Shown here piece by piece: positions 23,198-31,159 of a stretch of 46,801 nucleotides of DNA. The stretch lies in contig DITC01000020.1 of assembly GCA_002422685.1 (NCBI GenBank), positions 1-46,801 on the forward strand, in the 5' to 3' direction. The translations under genes and the position numbers were made by a program. The notes beneath the pieces are model-generated. The model was given only the letters and a program-made list of their open reading frames with translations. It did no database searches and was not told the origin of the DNA. The DNA is from Thauera sp. UBA6194. GTDB taxonomy: Bacteria > Pseudomonadota > Gammaproteobacteria > Burkholderiales > Rhodocyclaceae. Positions within the stretch are counted from its first letter, which is position 1. Every line of letters begins with the position of its first letter.

Positions 23198-23218
23198 GGC
23201 GGACGCCCTGTCCGCCAG
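23198..23218 (+). other. attR: right end of the element
   Basis: The 15-bp direct repeat CGCCCTGTCCGCCAG (23204-23218) repeats the tRNA-Ser end. The part inside the element completes a perfect inverted repeat GGCGGAC-GCCCT-GTCCGCC (23198-23216), typical of core sites recognised by two integrase monomers. TTCGAATCC just before it (23189-23197) also recalls the T-loop of the tRNA. Confidence 0.85.
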
Positions 23219-23223
23219 CATTC

Positions 23224-23262
23224 AATGCCCTGCAAACCATTGGTTTTGCAGGGCATTTTTAT
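23224..23262 (+). terminator. Displaced original terminator of tRNA-Ser
   Basis: A long stem (AATGCCCTGCAAACC against GGTTTTGCAGGGCATT, one bulge) followed by TTTTTATTTATT. It lies 5 bases beyond attR, where the tRNA gene would end before insertion, so it is probably the native tRNA terminator. Confidence 0.85.
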
Positions 23263-23338
23263 TTATTGCTCGTCCGACACCAGCAACCCTCGGCGGCACG
23301 GTCACAAAACCGTCGCACTGCTCGATTAGCGTCACGGC

Positions 23339-24091
23339 ATGGCTACCTACCGCAACCGCGACCAGCTCGTGATCTTCGACGCCGACGGCACGACCATCGA
23401 CGCCTTCAACGCCATCGAGCAGAGCTTCTTGCGCCATGGCATGGCCATCGGCGATCTGGAGCACTTCCAGAAGCGACGAAAGCTCTTCAAATACCTCGGC
23501 GGGCTGCGCGAGTTTCCGAACAATTTACGTCGCCAGTTCGGCAAGCAGAATCGCAAGCGCCTGCTGAGCACCCTGACCGAGTTCTATCGCCACGAGGCCA
23601 CGCTCTACCCCGGCATCGCTCCCCTGCTCCAGGCGCTGATTGCAGCACCGAACGTCCGTCTCGGCTTGGTGACACGGAACGTGACGATCGACCCGGAGCA
23701 GACGCTCAGGAGCCTCTTCGCCCGCCACGACGTCGACCTCGACGCCTTCGATTACTTCGCCTGTCTTCCACTGGGCGAGGACAAGACGACTCGCTTTCGC
23801 CACGCGCGCGAGCGACTGGGCGTCAACCCGGCGCGTTGCTACGCCTGCGGCGACGAGTACAGCGACTACACCGCGGCGATCGGCGCCGCCATGTACCCCT
23901 TGATCGTGGCCTACGGTGCCGAAGACCGTATCCGGCTGCGCAAATCTCTCGGGGTCCCCGACGACTTCATTCACGCATCCCCGGCCGAGTTCGCCGCGAA
24001 GCTTCTGCATGCGCTGGACCTGCCCGCGGAGTCGAGCCGCCCAGACGACTCGAGTCTGGGCGAGCCCGACCACGGCGAGGCCCGACCATGA
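23339..24091 (+). CDS. HAD-family phosphatase
   Basis: 250 residues with all four HAD motifs: motif I FDADGTTID (nucleophile and acid/base Asp, about 14-18), motif II LGLVTRN, motif III Lys in LGEDKTTRF, and motif IV CGDEYSDYTAA. The cap is helical (FLRHGMAIGDLEHFQKRRKL). It resembles phosphoglycolate phosphatase-like hydrolases, but the substrate is not evident. A Pro/Asp/Ser-rich tail follows (SSRPDDSSLGEPDHGEARP). It overlaps the next gene by four bases (ATGA), so the two probably act on one pathway, perhaps lipid or envelope glycoconjugate synthesis. Confidence 0.85.
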   Translation: MATYRNRDQLVIFDADGTTIDAFNAIEQSFLRHGMAIGDLEHFQKRRKLFKYLGGLREFPNNLRRQFGKQNRKRLLSTLTEFYRHEATLYPGIAPLLQALIAAPNVRLGLVTRNVTIDPEQTLRSLFARHDVDLDAFDYFACLPLGEDKTTRFRHARERLGVNPARCYACGDEYSDYTAAIGAAMYPLIVAYGAEDRIRLRKSLGVPDDFIHASPAEFAAKLLHALDLPAESSRPDDSSLGEPDHGEARP

Positions 24092-25269
24092 CCACCGTCG
24101 ACCTGATCTATTTCAACGCCGGGGGCGGGCACCGCGCCTCGGCGCTGGCTCTGGAGGCAGCCCTGCGCCGCCAAGCACCAGCCATGAAGGTGCGTCTGGT
24201 CAATCTGTTCGAGGTGCTCGATGCGCAGAACAAGTTCAGCGCGCTCACCGGCAGCCGGCCGGAGGATTGGTACAACAAACGCCTGGCGCGCGGCTGGACG
24301 CTCGGCATGGCGCAGGAGCTCAAACTGCTCCAGGCCGCCATCCGCCTCGCCCACCCGCTGCTGCTACGGGCCTTGCGGCAACACTGGCTGCGCACCGAGC
24401 CCGACCTGGTCGTGTCGCTCGTCCCCAACTTCAACCGGCCCCTCTACCAGAGCCTGGCCTCGACCCTGCCCGGGGTGCCCTACGTCACCCTGCTGACCGA
24501 CCTCGCCGATCTTCCGCCGAACTTCTGGATCGAGTCCGATCAAGCCCAGCATTTCATCTGCGGTACGCCACGGGCCGTCGAGCAGGTGCGCGCACTCGGC
24601 CACGACCGCACACGCATTCACGCCACCTCGGGCATGATCATCCGGCCCGAGTTCTATGCGCCGATCAAGCTCGATCGCGCCGAAGAGCGGCTGCGCCTGG
24701 GCCTGGATCCAGCGCGACCGACCGGGCTCGTGCTGTTTGGCGGCCATGGCTCGAAGGCGATGCTCGGGATCGCGGAGAAGCTGGCCGTGTCGACGCAGCT
24801 GATCCTGATCTGCGGGCACAACAAGGCGCTCGCCGCCCGCCTGCGCCAGCGCCCCCGGATCGCACCACGCCTGGTGGTCGAGTTTGCGACGGACATCCCG
24901 TACTACATGCAGCTGGCGGACTTTTTCATTGGCAAGCCGGGGCCGGGCAGCATCAGCGAAGCGGTCCAGCAGGGCCTGCCGGTCATCGTCGTCGACAACG
25001 CGTGGACCATGCCGCAAGAGCGTTACAACGCCCAATGGGTTCGTGAGAACGGCCTCGGCGTGGTGCACGGGAGCTTTCGCACCATCGACCGCGCCGTTGC
25101 ACAACTGCTCGAACACTTCGACGCGTTTCAAGCGCGCGTGCAACGCATCGACAACCGTGCGCTGTTCGAGGTCCCGGAAATTCTCGGTCGGATCCTGCAG
25201 CACGATGCGGCCCAGACCCGGCGACATGCCCTTAACGCGCTTGAAACGGCGGCGGCCGACACTGCCTGA
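24088..25269 (+). CDS. MurG/MGDG-synthase-like glycosyltransferase (GT28-type)
   Basis: 393 residues. The N-terminal motif YFNAGGGHRASALALEAALR matches the GGGH signature of MurG/MGDG synthase-like enzymes. YVTLLTDLADLPPNFWI and CGTPRAVEQ follow, as does the second nucleotide-sugar domain with LVLFGGHGSKAML, LILICGHNKAL, EFATDIPYYMQLADFFIGKP and GPGSISEAVQQGLPVIV. Such enzymes transfer a sugar from a UDP-sugar to a membrane lipid. Translationally coupled to the HAD gene. The acceptor cannot be deduced. Confidence 0.85.
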   Translation: MTTVDLIYFNAGGGHRASALALEAALRRQAPAMKVRLVNLFEVLDAQNKFSALTGSRPEDWYNKRLARGWTLGMAQELKLLQAAIRLAHPLLLRALRQHWLRTEPDLVVSLVPNFNRPLYQSLASTLPGVPYVTLLTDLADLPPNFWIESDQAQHFICGTPRAVEQVRALGHDRTRIHATSGMIIRPEFYAPIKLDRAEERLRLGLDPARPTGLVLFGGHGSKAMLGIAEKLAVSTQLILICGHNKALAARLRQRPRIAPRLVVEFATDIPYYMQLADFFIGKPGPGSISEAVQQGLPVIVVDNAWTMPQERYNAQWVRENGLGVVHGSFRTIDRAVAQLLEHFDAFQARVQRIDNRALFEVPEILGRILQHDAAQTRRHALNALETAAADTA

Positions 25270-25294
25270 CACGCAGATCAACGGAGGAACTCGA

Positions 25295-25510
25295 ATGACG
25301 CTCGCGAGCAGATTTGGACGCCAGGATGCGGTCGAACAGTACCGCGCTGCCACACAACGCCTCGCGGGGCTCGCGGGGGTCACCCTCGCATCGTTCAAAT
25401 GCCGGAAATGCAGGAAGAACCGCGTCGTCAATGGCCGGCGCCAGGCGGTGCGTGGCACCTCGCGCTACGGGTACCACTGCGCCGAGTGCGCAGCCCGACG
25501 CAAGACCTGA
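25295..25510 (+). CDS. Small zinc-ribbon protein
   Basis: 71 residues. A basic helical N-terminus (DAVEQYRAATQRLAGLAGVT) is followed by a zinc ribbon, FKCRKCRKNRVV then YHCAECAARRKT (CxxC...CxxC, about residues 36-67). GGAGG lies 8 bases before the ATG at 25295. Such proteins bind nucleic acid or act as adaptors; the target is unknown. It follows the glycosyltransferase gene by 25 bases and may belong to its operon. 25511-25640 holds no gene. Confidence 0.7.
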   Translation: MTLASRFGRQDAVEQYRAATQRLAGLAGVTLASFKCRKCRKNRVVNGRRQAVRGTSRYGYHCAECAARRKT

Positions 25511-25640
25511 GCGCGGGCAGCGGCTGAAAAACGCAGCATTGCCGAACTTGCGGACGACCGTGGCGCGCTCGAAGGCCGGCATCGCAACATCGCCCGCCTG
25601 CGCGCCGAAACCCGAGGCTGAAGGCTGCACGCCGCGGCAT

Positions 25641-25699
25641 TGTTAACGCCGTTAACATCCCGCTCCGCTTCATTCACAAAAAAATCTTCGGCGTTAACA
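25641..25699. promoter_or_regulatory. GTTAAC palindrome and extra half site before the tor operon
   Basis: TGTTAACGCCGTTAACA (25641-25657) is a perfect 17-bp palindrome. A third CGTTAACA is at 25692-25699, 42 bases beyond the second half site. All lie upstream of the likely tor promoter. The sequence is not the TorR box (CTGTTCATAT) and not an FNR site (TTGAT-N4-ATCAA), so another regulator is implied. Confidence 0.6.
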
Positions 25700-25708
25700 C
25701 CCGATCCC

Positions 25709-25714
25709 TATGAT
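25709..25714 (+). promoter_or_regulatory. Likely -10 element of the tor operon
   Basis: TATGAT, with a poor -35 candidate (TTCGGC, 25687-25692) 16 bases upstream. The weak -35 suggests activation by a bound regulator. Confidence 0.35.
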
Positions 25715-25745
25715 CCGGGTGTGGTTTTTAAAGCCGAAGAGACCC

Positions 25746-25835
25746 ATGGCCCAACTGCCCGGCCCGGTGCGCACCTGCGCCTCCCTGCTTGCGGTCTCGC
25801 TCGGCGACCTTGCAAACACGGAGACTGACACGTGA
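25746..25835 (+). CDS. Possible 29-codon leader peptide overlapping torE
   Basis: ATG at 25746 opens MAQLPGPVRTCASLLAVSLG and ends in a TGA that shares four bases (GTGA) with the torE GTG start. The ribosome binding site is weak. If translated it would couple translation into torE. It could equally be chance. Confidence 0.3.
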   Translation: MAQLPGPVRTCASLLAVSLGDLANTETDT

Positions 25836-26017
25836 ACACCCAAACAAGCGGGCGCTCCGCCCCGTCCGGTGCCGCGGCACCGGCCAGCAAGAGCGAGTGG
25901 CGCAGATTCCTGCTCCTCGCCTTCGTCGGGCTACCCATCACGATGACCCTGGCCATCGCGGCCTACGGCTTCGTCGTCTGGTTCCTGCAGATCCTGTTCT
26001 TCGGCCCCCCGTCCTGA
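25832..26017 (+). CDS. torE: TorE/NapE-family small membrane protein
   Basis: 61 residues starting with GTG. GGAG is 8 bases upstream. One membrane helix (FLLLAFVGLPITMTLAIAAY) precedes the family signature GFVVWFLQILFFGPPS, as in NapE/TorE proteins found at the head of periplasmic nitrate or TMAO reductase operons. The role of this family is not settled. It is the first gene of the torECAD operon; torC starts about 100 bases later. Confidence 0.85.
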   Translation: MNTQTSGRSAPSGAAAPASKSEWRRFLLLAFVGLPITMTLAIAAYGFVVWFLQILFFGPPS

Positions 26018-26118
26018 GCCCCTCTCCTGAGCCCCTCTCCTGATCCTTTAAGGTAGGGCGCAAAGCTGTGCGGCGCGACCGCCAGCCCGGACATCGGACA
26101 ACACGCAGGAGCAACACC

Positions 26119-27342
26119 ATGAAAAACTTACTACGGTCCATCAGGGACCTCTTTCTCAAGCCAGCGGTACGGATCGGCCTCGGCGTGCTGGTCACGGGCG
26201 GCTTCATCGCCGGTGTGCTGGCGTGGCAGGGCTTCAACACCGCCATGGAAGCCACCAACAAGGAAGAGTTCTGCCTGAGCTGCCACACCATGCACGACAA
26301 CCTGCTGCCCGAGCTGCAGAAGACGGTGCACTGGAACAACCGCACCGGCGTGCGTGCACGCTGCCCGGACTGCCACGTGCCGCACGACTTCACCGACAAG
26401 GTGGCGCGCAAGATGCAGGCGAGCCGCGAGGTGCTGGGCCAGCTCATCGGCACCATCGACACCCGCGAGAAGTTCAAGGAGCACCGCCTGGTGCTGGCGC
26501 AGCGCGAATGGAAGCGCTTCTCGGCCAACGGCTCGAAGGAATGCCGCGCCTGCCACGACTACAAGGACATGGACTTCGACAAGATGCGTCCGGCCTCGCA
26601 GGTCGCGATGCGCAAGGCCGCCGAGCGCAACCAGAGCTGCGTCGACTGCCACAAGGGCGTCGCCCACCAGCTCCCCGAGATGAAAGGCGCACGCAACCCG
26701 GCCTTCGACACCCTGGTGTCGTCCGCATCCGGCCAGAGCGTCGATACGGGCAAGGACTACTTCCTGGTCGTGCCGCAGGAACTGTTCGCCGACGAAGGCC
26801 TGACCCAGCGTATCGGTTCGGTCGAGGTTGCCACGCAGGTGAAGGTGCTCGAGACCAAGGGCGACGCGCAGCGCGTCGAGCTGGCCCTGTGGCGCAAGAA
26901 CAAGGGTTACGGCCGCGTCTGGTACAGCCACTTCGGCCTCAACATCACCAGCGCCATCCTCGACAAGGACATCGCCCAGGACACGAGCTTCGTGAAGGTG
27001 CTCGACAGCAAGGAAGACCCGATGACCGGTCTCGAATGGCAGCAGGTCACCGCCACCGCGTGGATGCGCAAGGGCAGCGTGCTCGATAGCGTCGAACCGG
27101 TGTGGACGATCGCCCGCGCCAGCTACAGCAGCAGCTGCAGCGTGTGCCACCGCCAGCCCGAGGAAGCGCACTTCGACGCCAACACCTGGCCCGGCCTCTT
27201 CGGCGGCATGGTCGGCTTCACCAGCATGGACGACGACACCGCTCGCGTGGTGCTCAAGTACCTGCAGACCCATTCGTCCGATTTCAGCACGTCGCACGGC
27301 GCCGGCTCGCCCGATTCCGCCCTGCAGACCGCGCGTCCCTGA
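26119..27342 (+). CDS. torC: Pentahaem c-type cytochrome TorC
   Basis: 407 residues. An N-terminal membrane anchor (about 17-37, VRIGLGVLVTGGFIAGVLAW) is followed by a NapC/NirT-type domain with four CxxCH haem sites (CLSCH, CPDCH, CRACH, CVDCH), then a C-terminal domain with a fifth (CSVCH, about 340). That five-haem layout is diagnostic of TorC as opposed to tetrahaem NapC. It passes electrons from menaquinol/ubiquinol to the periplasmic TorA. AGGAG lies 8 bases upstream of the ATG at 26119. torA follows 16 bases downstream. Confidence 0.93.
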   Translation: MKNLLRSIRDLFLKPAVRIGLGVLVTGGFIAGVLAWQGFNTAMEATNKEEFCLSCHTMHDNLLPELQKTVHWNNRTGVRARCPDCHVPHDFTDKVARKMQASREVLGQLIGTIDTREKFKEHRLVLAQREWKRFSANGSKECRACHDYKDMDFDKMRPASQVAMRKAAERNQSCVDCHKGVAHQLPEMKGARNPAFDTLVSSASGQSVDTGKDYFLVVPQELFADEGLTQRIGSVEVATQVKVLETKGDAQRVELALWRKNKGYGRVWYSHFGLNITSAILDKDIAQDTSFVKVLDSKEDPMTGLEWQQVTATAWMRKGSVLDSVEPVWTIARASYSSSCSVCHRQPEEAHFDANTWPGLFGGMVGFTSMDDDTARVVLKYLQTHSSDFSTSHGAGSPDSALQTARP

Positions 27343-27358
27343 TCAGGAGTTGAACACC

Positions 27359-29875
27359 ATGAACTACTCACGGCGAGGTTTCCTCAAGGCCATGGCGGCA
27401 ATGTCCGGCAGCGCGCTGGTCGCGCCCGGCCTGCTCACCAGCCGGTCCGCCCTGGCGGCCGGCGAGGCGGCGGCGGTCAGCGACGACATCACCACCTGGA
27501 AGATCACCGGCTCGCACTTCGGCGCCATGCGCGCCAAGGTGGTCGGCGACCGCGTGGTCGATGTCCGCCCCTTCGAGCACGACGAGCACCCGACGGAGAT
27601 GATCAACGGGATCATGGGCCTGATCTACAGCCCGTCCCGCGTGCGCTACCCGATGGTGCGCCTGGACTGGTACCGCAAGCGCCACCTCAGCGACACCAGC
27701 CAGCGCGGCGACAACCGCTTCGTGCGCGTGAGCTGGGATGAGGCGCTCGACCTGTTCTACGAAGAGCTCGAGCGCGTGCAGAAGGACTACGGCCCGTGGG
27801 CGCTGCACACCGGCAACGTGGGCTGGCGCTCGGTCGGCCAGATACATAGCTGCGGCAACCACATGGTGCGCGGCGTCGGCATGCACGGGCGCAGCGTCGG
27901 CACCATCGGCGACTACTCGACCGGCGCCGGGCAGATGATCCTGCCCTACGTGCTCGGCTCGACCGAGGTGTACTCGCAGGGCACCTCCTGGGACGTGATC
28001 CTCAAGGAGAGCAAGCTGGTCGTGTTCTGGGCCAACGACCCGATCAAGAACCTGCAGGTGGGCTGGAACACCGAGACTCACGAGTCCTACGCCTACTTCG
28101 AACAGCTCAAGGCCAAGGTTGCCGACAAGTCGATCCAGGTGATCTGCATCGACCCGGTCAAGAGCAAGACGCTGAACTACCTCGGCGCCGCCGAGCACCA
28201 GTACATCAACCCGATGACCGACGTGCCGCTGATGCTCGCCATCGCGCACACGCTGGTGAAGGAAGGCCTGCACGACCAGAAATTCCTCGACACCTACACG
28301 CTGGGCTTCGACCAGTTCCTGCCCTACCTCGAAGGCAAGACCGAGGACAAGGTCGAGAAGACGCCCGAGTGGGCCGAGCAGATCTGCGGCGTGCCTTCTG
28401 ATCGCATCCGCGAACTCGCCCGCCTGATGGCCAAGCACCGCACCCAGCTCGTCTTCGGCTGGGCAGTGCAGCGCCAGCAGCACGGCGAGCAACCCTACTG
28501 GATGGGCGCGGTGCTCGCCGCCATGCTCGGCCAGATCGGCCTGCCCGGCGGCGGCATCAGCTACGCACACCACTACAGCTCGGTCGGCGTGTCCTCGTCG
28601 GGCGCGGCCATGCCCGGCGCCTTCCCGCTCAACCTCGACCCCGGCCGCAAGCCCAAGCACGACAACACCGACTTCAAGGGCTACAGCGCGGTGGTGCCGG
28701 TCGCGCGCGTCATCGACGCCCTGCTCGAGCCGGGCAAGGAGATCGACTTCAACGGCGGCAAGGTCAAGCTGCCGCCCTACAAGATGGCGATCTTCAGCGG
28801 CTGCAACCAGTGGCACCGCCACCCCGAGCGCAACCGCATGAAAGAAGCCTGGCAAAAGCTCGAGACCGTGGTCGCCATCGACTACAACTGGACCGCCACC
28901 TGCCGCTTCGCCGACATCGTGCTGCCGGCGTGCACGCCCTTCGAGCGCAACGACCTCGACGGCTACGGCTCGTACAGCAACCGCGGCATCATCGCGATGC
29001 AAAAGCTCATCGACCCGCTGTTCCACTCGCGCTCCGACTTCGAGATCTTCCGCGGCCTCACCCGGCGCTTCAACCGCGACGCCGAATACACCCGCGGCAT
29101 GGACGAGATGCAGTGGGTCGAGAAGATCTACGAGGACTGCCGCAAGGAAAACGGCCTCAAGGACATCGCCATGCCGCCGTTCGCCGAGTTCTGGCAGAAA
29201 GGCTACGTGCTCTTCCCCGAAGGCAAGCCCTGGGTGCGCCATGCCGACTTCCGCGACGACGCCGAGGTCAACGCGCTCGGCACGCCGTCTGGCTTCATCG
29301 AGATCTTCAGCCGCAAGATCGACCGCTACGGCTACGCCGACTGCAAGGGCCACCCGGTGTGGATGGAAAAGACCGAGCGCTCGCACGGCGGCCCCGGCTC
29401 CGACCGCTTCCCGCTGTGGCTGCAATCGGTGCACCCGGACAAGCGCCTGCACTCGCAACTGTGCGAATCCGAGCCGCTGCGCGAGACCTACGCCATCGCC
29501 GGGCGCGAGCCGGTGTTCATCGGCCCCGAGGACGCCGCCGCGCGCGGCATCCAGCACGGCGACCTGGTGCGCGTCTTCAACGACCGCGGCCAGTTGCTGG
29601 CCGGCGCGCACGTGTCGGACAACTTCCCGCGCGGCGTGGTGCGCATCCAGGAAGGCGCCTGGTACGGGCCGACCGGACCGGAGATCGGTGCGCTCGACAC
29701 CTACGGCGACCCCAACACGCTGACGCTCGACATCGGCACCTCCAGCCTGGCGCAAGCCACCAGCGCCAACACCTGCCTGGTGCAGATCGAGAAGTTCGAG
29801 GGTACGGCGCCGGCGGTGACGTCCTTCGGCGGGCCGATCGAGGTCGATCCGGAAGGGCGGGAGGTGAAGGCGTGA
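27359..29875 (+). CDS. torA: TMAO reductase TorA (molybdopterin enzyme, Tat-exported)
   Basis: 838 residues from the ATG at 27359 (AGGAG upstream). The Tat signal NYSRRGFLKA leads to cleavage near ALAAGE. Segments throughout align with E. coli TorA: HLSDTSQRGDNRFVRVSWDE, GDYSTGAGQ (Ser Mo-ligand region), EQLKAKVADK, QRQQHGEQPYWMG, FERNDLDGYGSYSNRGIIAM, ERSHGGPGSDRFPLWLQSVH and HSQLCESEPLRE. The enzyme reduces trimethylamine N-oxide in the periplasm during anaerobic respiration. It might also accept related N-oxides or sulfoxides. The stop shares one base with the torD start. Confidence 0.92.
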   Translation: MNYSRRGFLKAMAAMSGSALVAPGLLTSRSALAAGEAAAVSDDITTWKITGSHFGAMRAKVVGDRVVDVRPFEHDEHPTEMINGIMGLIYSPSRVRYPMVRLDWYRKRHLSDTSQRGDNRFVRVSWDEALDLFYEELERVQKDYGPWALHTGNVGWRSVGQIHSCGNHMVRGVGMHGRSVGTIGDYSTGAGQMILPYVLGSTEVYSQGTSWDVILKESKLVVFWANDPIKNLQVGWNTETHESYAYFEQLKAKVADKSIQVICIDPVKSKTLNYLGAAEHQYINPMTDVPLMLAIAHTLVKEGLHDQKFLDTYTLGFDQFLPYLEGKTEDKVEKTPEWAEQICGVPSDRIRELARLMAKHRTQLVFGWAVQRQQHGEQPYWMGAVLAAMLGQIGLPGGGISYAHHYSSVGVSSSGAAMPGAFPLNLDPGRKPKHDNTDFKGYSAVVPVARVIDALLEPGKEIDFNGGKVKLPPYKMAIFSGCNQWHRHPERNRMKEAWQKLETVVAIDYNWTATCRFADIVLPACTPFERNDLDGYGSYSNRGIIAMQKLIDPLFHSRSDFEIFRGLTRRFNRDAEYTRGMDEMQWVEKIYEDCRKENGLKDIAMPPFAEFWQKGYVLFPEGKPWVRHADFRDDAEVNALGTPSGFIEIFSRKIDRYGYADCKGHPVWMEKTERSHGGPGSDRFPLWLQSVHPDKRLHSQLCESEPLRETYAIAGREPVFIGPEDAAARGIQHGDLVRVFNDRGQLLAGAHVSDNFPRGVVRIQEGAWYGPTGPEIGALDTYGDPNTLTLDIGTSSLAQATSANTCLVQIEKFEGTAPAVTSFGGPIEVDPEGREVKA

Positions 29876-30693
29876 TGGACCAGAATGCGCAAGACGGGGC
29901 GGTTGCCACGCCCGAAGCGATGTCCCGGCCGGCTGCGGGGGCGCTGTCCGCGACGGCCGCGGGAGCGCTCTCCGGGGCGGCGCCCGGCGCGGCCGAGACC
30001 GCCGACGCCGCGGCCCTCTCCCCGGCTGAGTGGCAGTTCGCGAGCGCGCAGCGCGCCGGGCTGTACGGCTGGTTCGCCCGGCTGTACGCGCAGGAGGTCT
30101 CCGAGGAGATGTTCCACAGCCACTTCACGGACGGGGGCTTCGCCCCCTTCGCGGGGCTGGCCGAGCTCGGTCTCGGCGCCGAAGTTCAGCGCCTTGACGC
30201 CGCCATCGCCGCCCTGCGCGCCGAGCAGCTCCCGCGCCTGGAGCTGGCCGCGGACTTCGCCCAGCTCTTCCTGCTCGACGGCAAGACCAGCGCCCTGCCC
30301 TACGCCTCGGCGTACGAGGGCAAGGGCAAGGACAACGCCTCGCCGCTCTTCGGCGCCGCCGAGGCGCGCATGCGCGACTTCCTCACCGCAAGCGGGTTGA
30401 GCATCCAGGCCGACTTCCGCGAACCCGCCGACCACCTCGCGGTACCGCTGGCGCTGATGGCGGATCTGGCCGGGAAGGATGCCGCCGCGGGGGACATCCC
30501 CGCTGCGGCCGCCGCCCAGGCCGGCTTCATTCGCAGCGCGGTGCTGGAATGGCTGCCGCACTTCGTCGCCCGCTGCCAGCAGGCCCGGCCGCGCTTCGAC
30601 GTCTATCCGGCGCTGGCTGCACTGCTGCTTGGCTTCGTGCGCGCGGATGCGGCGTTTCTGGAGGATGTGGGCGGGAGTGCGGCAGTCTCCTGA
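29875..30693 (+). CDS. torD: TorD chaperone
   Basis: 272 residues from the ATG at 29875 (TGATG overlap with torA; an in-frame GTG at 29872 is also possible). The first 40 or so residues are an Ala/Gly/Pro-rich low-complexity extension, longer than in E. coli TorD (199 aa). The core shows LYGWFARLYAQEVSEEMFHS, LAADFAQLFLLDGKTSALPY, ASAYEGKG and REPADHLAVPLALMADLAG, typical of the TorD/DmsD family that binds the TorA Tat signal and assists cofactor insertion. It converges on the DUF2442 gene. Confidence 0.9.
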   Translation: MDQNAQDGAVATPEAMSRPAAGALSATAAGALSGAAPGAAETADAAALSPAEWQFASAQRAGLYGWFARLYAQEVSEEMFHSHFTDGGFAPFAGLAELGLGAEVQRLDAAIAALRAEQLPRLELAADFAQLFLLDGKTSALPYASAYEGKGKDNASPLFGAAEARMRDFLTASGLSIQADFREPADHLAVPLALMADLAGKDAAAGDIPAAAAAQAGFIRSAVLEWLPHFVARCQQARPRFDVYPALAALLLGFVRADAAFLEDVGGSAAVS

Positions 30694-30721
30694 ACCACGT
30701 GCCCCAGCGCGCAAGCCGCGG

Positions 30722-31159
30722 TCAGGCCGCCCGCCGCCGCTTGCGTGACTCCCACCCGAGGCAGGCCAGCCCGACGACCTTCGGGATCGGCCTGCTGCCG
30801 GTACGGTAATGCGCGATCATCCGGCGGGTCATGCCGAGCGACTCCGCCGCGCTCGCAAGCGACAGGCCATTGCGCTGCATCCAGTCGTTGAACTCGCTGG
30901 CCGTCGGCAGGCCGGCCTGCTGGCGGGACAGCTCATAGAGCCGGTCGGCCCCCAGCCCCAGCCCGTCCGGCCAATCCAGGCCATGCCCCCACTCATCACG
31001 CGTCATGCGTGCGAAAAAGCTCGGGTTGCGTAGCGCATCGAAGGGCGGCTGGGTGAGGTCGGCCAGGTCGATCGGCAAGGTTTCGCCCGTACTCCAGCCG
31101 ATTTCGAGCTTCAGATCGCCCGTCACACGGGCTGTTTCGATACGGGGGGGCGTCTTCAT
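30722..31159 (-). CDS. DUF2442 domain protein with C-terminal HTH (antitoxin-like)
   Basis: 145 residues. The N-terminal DUF2442 part (about 1-85) has LEIGWSTGETLPIDLADLTQ, FDALRNPSFFARM, and WPDGLGLGADRLYEL. The C-terminal HTH (about 95-135) reads SLASAAESLGMTRRMIAHYR and PIPKVVGLACLG. It is likely the antitoxin and transcriptional regulator of a DUF4160/DUF2442 pair. Translation is coupled to the upstream DUF4160 gene by ATGA. Putative toxin-first order is unusual but seen in HigBA-type modules. Confidence 0.8.
   Translation of the reverse strand: MKTPPRIETARVTGDLKLEIGWSTGETLPIDLADLTQPPFDALRNPSFFARMTRDEWGHGLDWPDGLGLGADRLYELSRQQAGLPTASEFNDWMQRNGLSLASAAESLGMTRRMIAHYRTGSRPIPKVVGLACLGWESRKRRRAA

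Larger units (their letters stand above)
11287..23218. mobile_element. 11.9-kb integrative element at tRNA-Ser (satellite-like)
   Basis: The element is bounded by the 15-bp att repeats, and a P4-type integrase gene is adjacent to the right end. The minus-strand module at the right (integrase, unknown 217-aa protein, AlpA, winged-helix/TM protein, DUF1376-like protein, SF2 helicase, Toprim primase) is a stand-alone replication set. The left half is cargo with visibly lower GC, especially 13600-17100, than the flanking chromosome. No capsid, portal, terminase, conjugation or plasmid partition gene was recognised. Size and gene order resemble phage satellites such as PICIs or P4-like elements, but the lack of a recognised packaging gene leaves that open. 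Confidence 0.8.

Noticed and set aside
25641..25699. GTTAAC sites considered as FNR or TorR boxes
   Set aside because: Neither the TTGAT-N4-ATCAA nor the CTGTTCATAT pattern matches.
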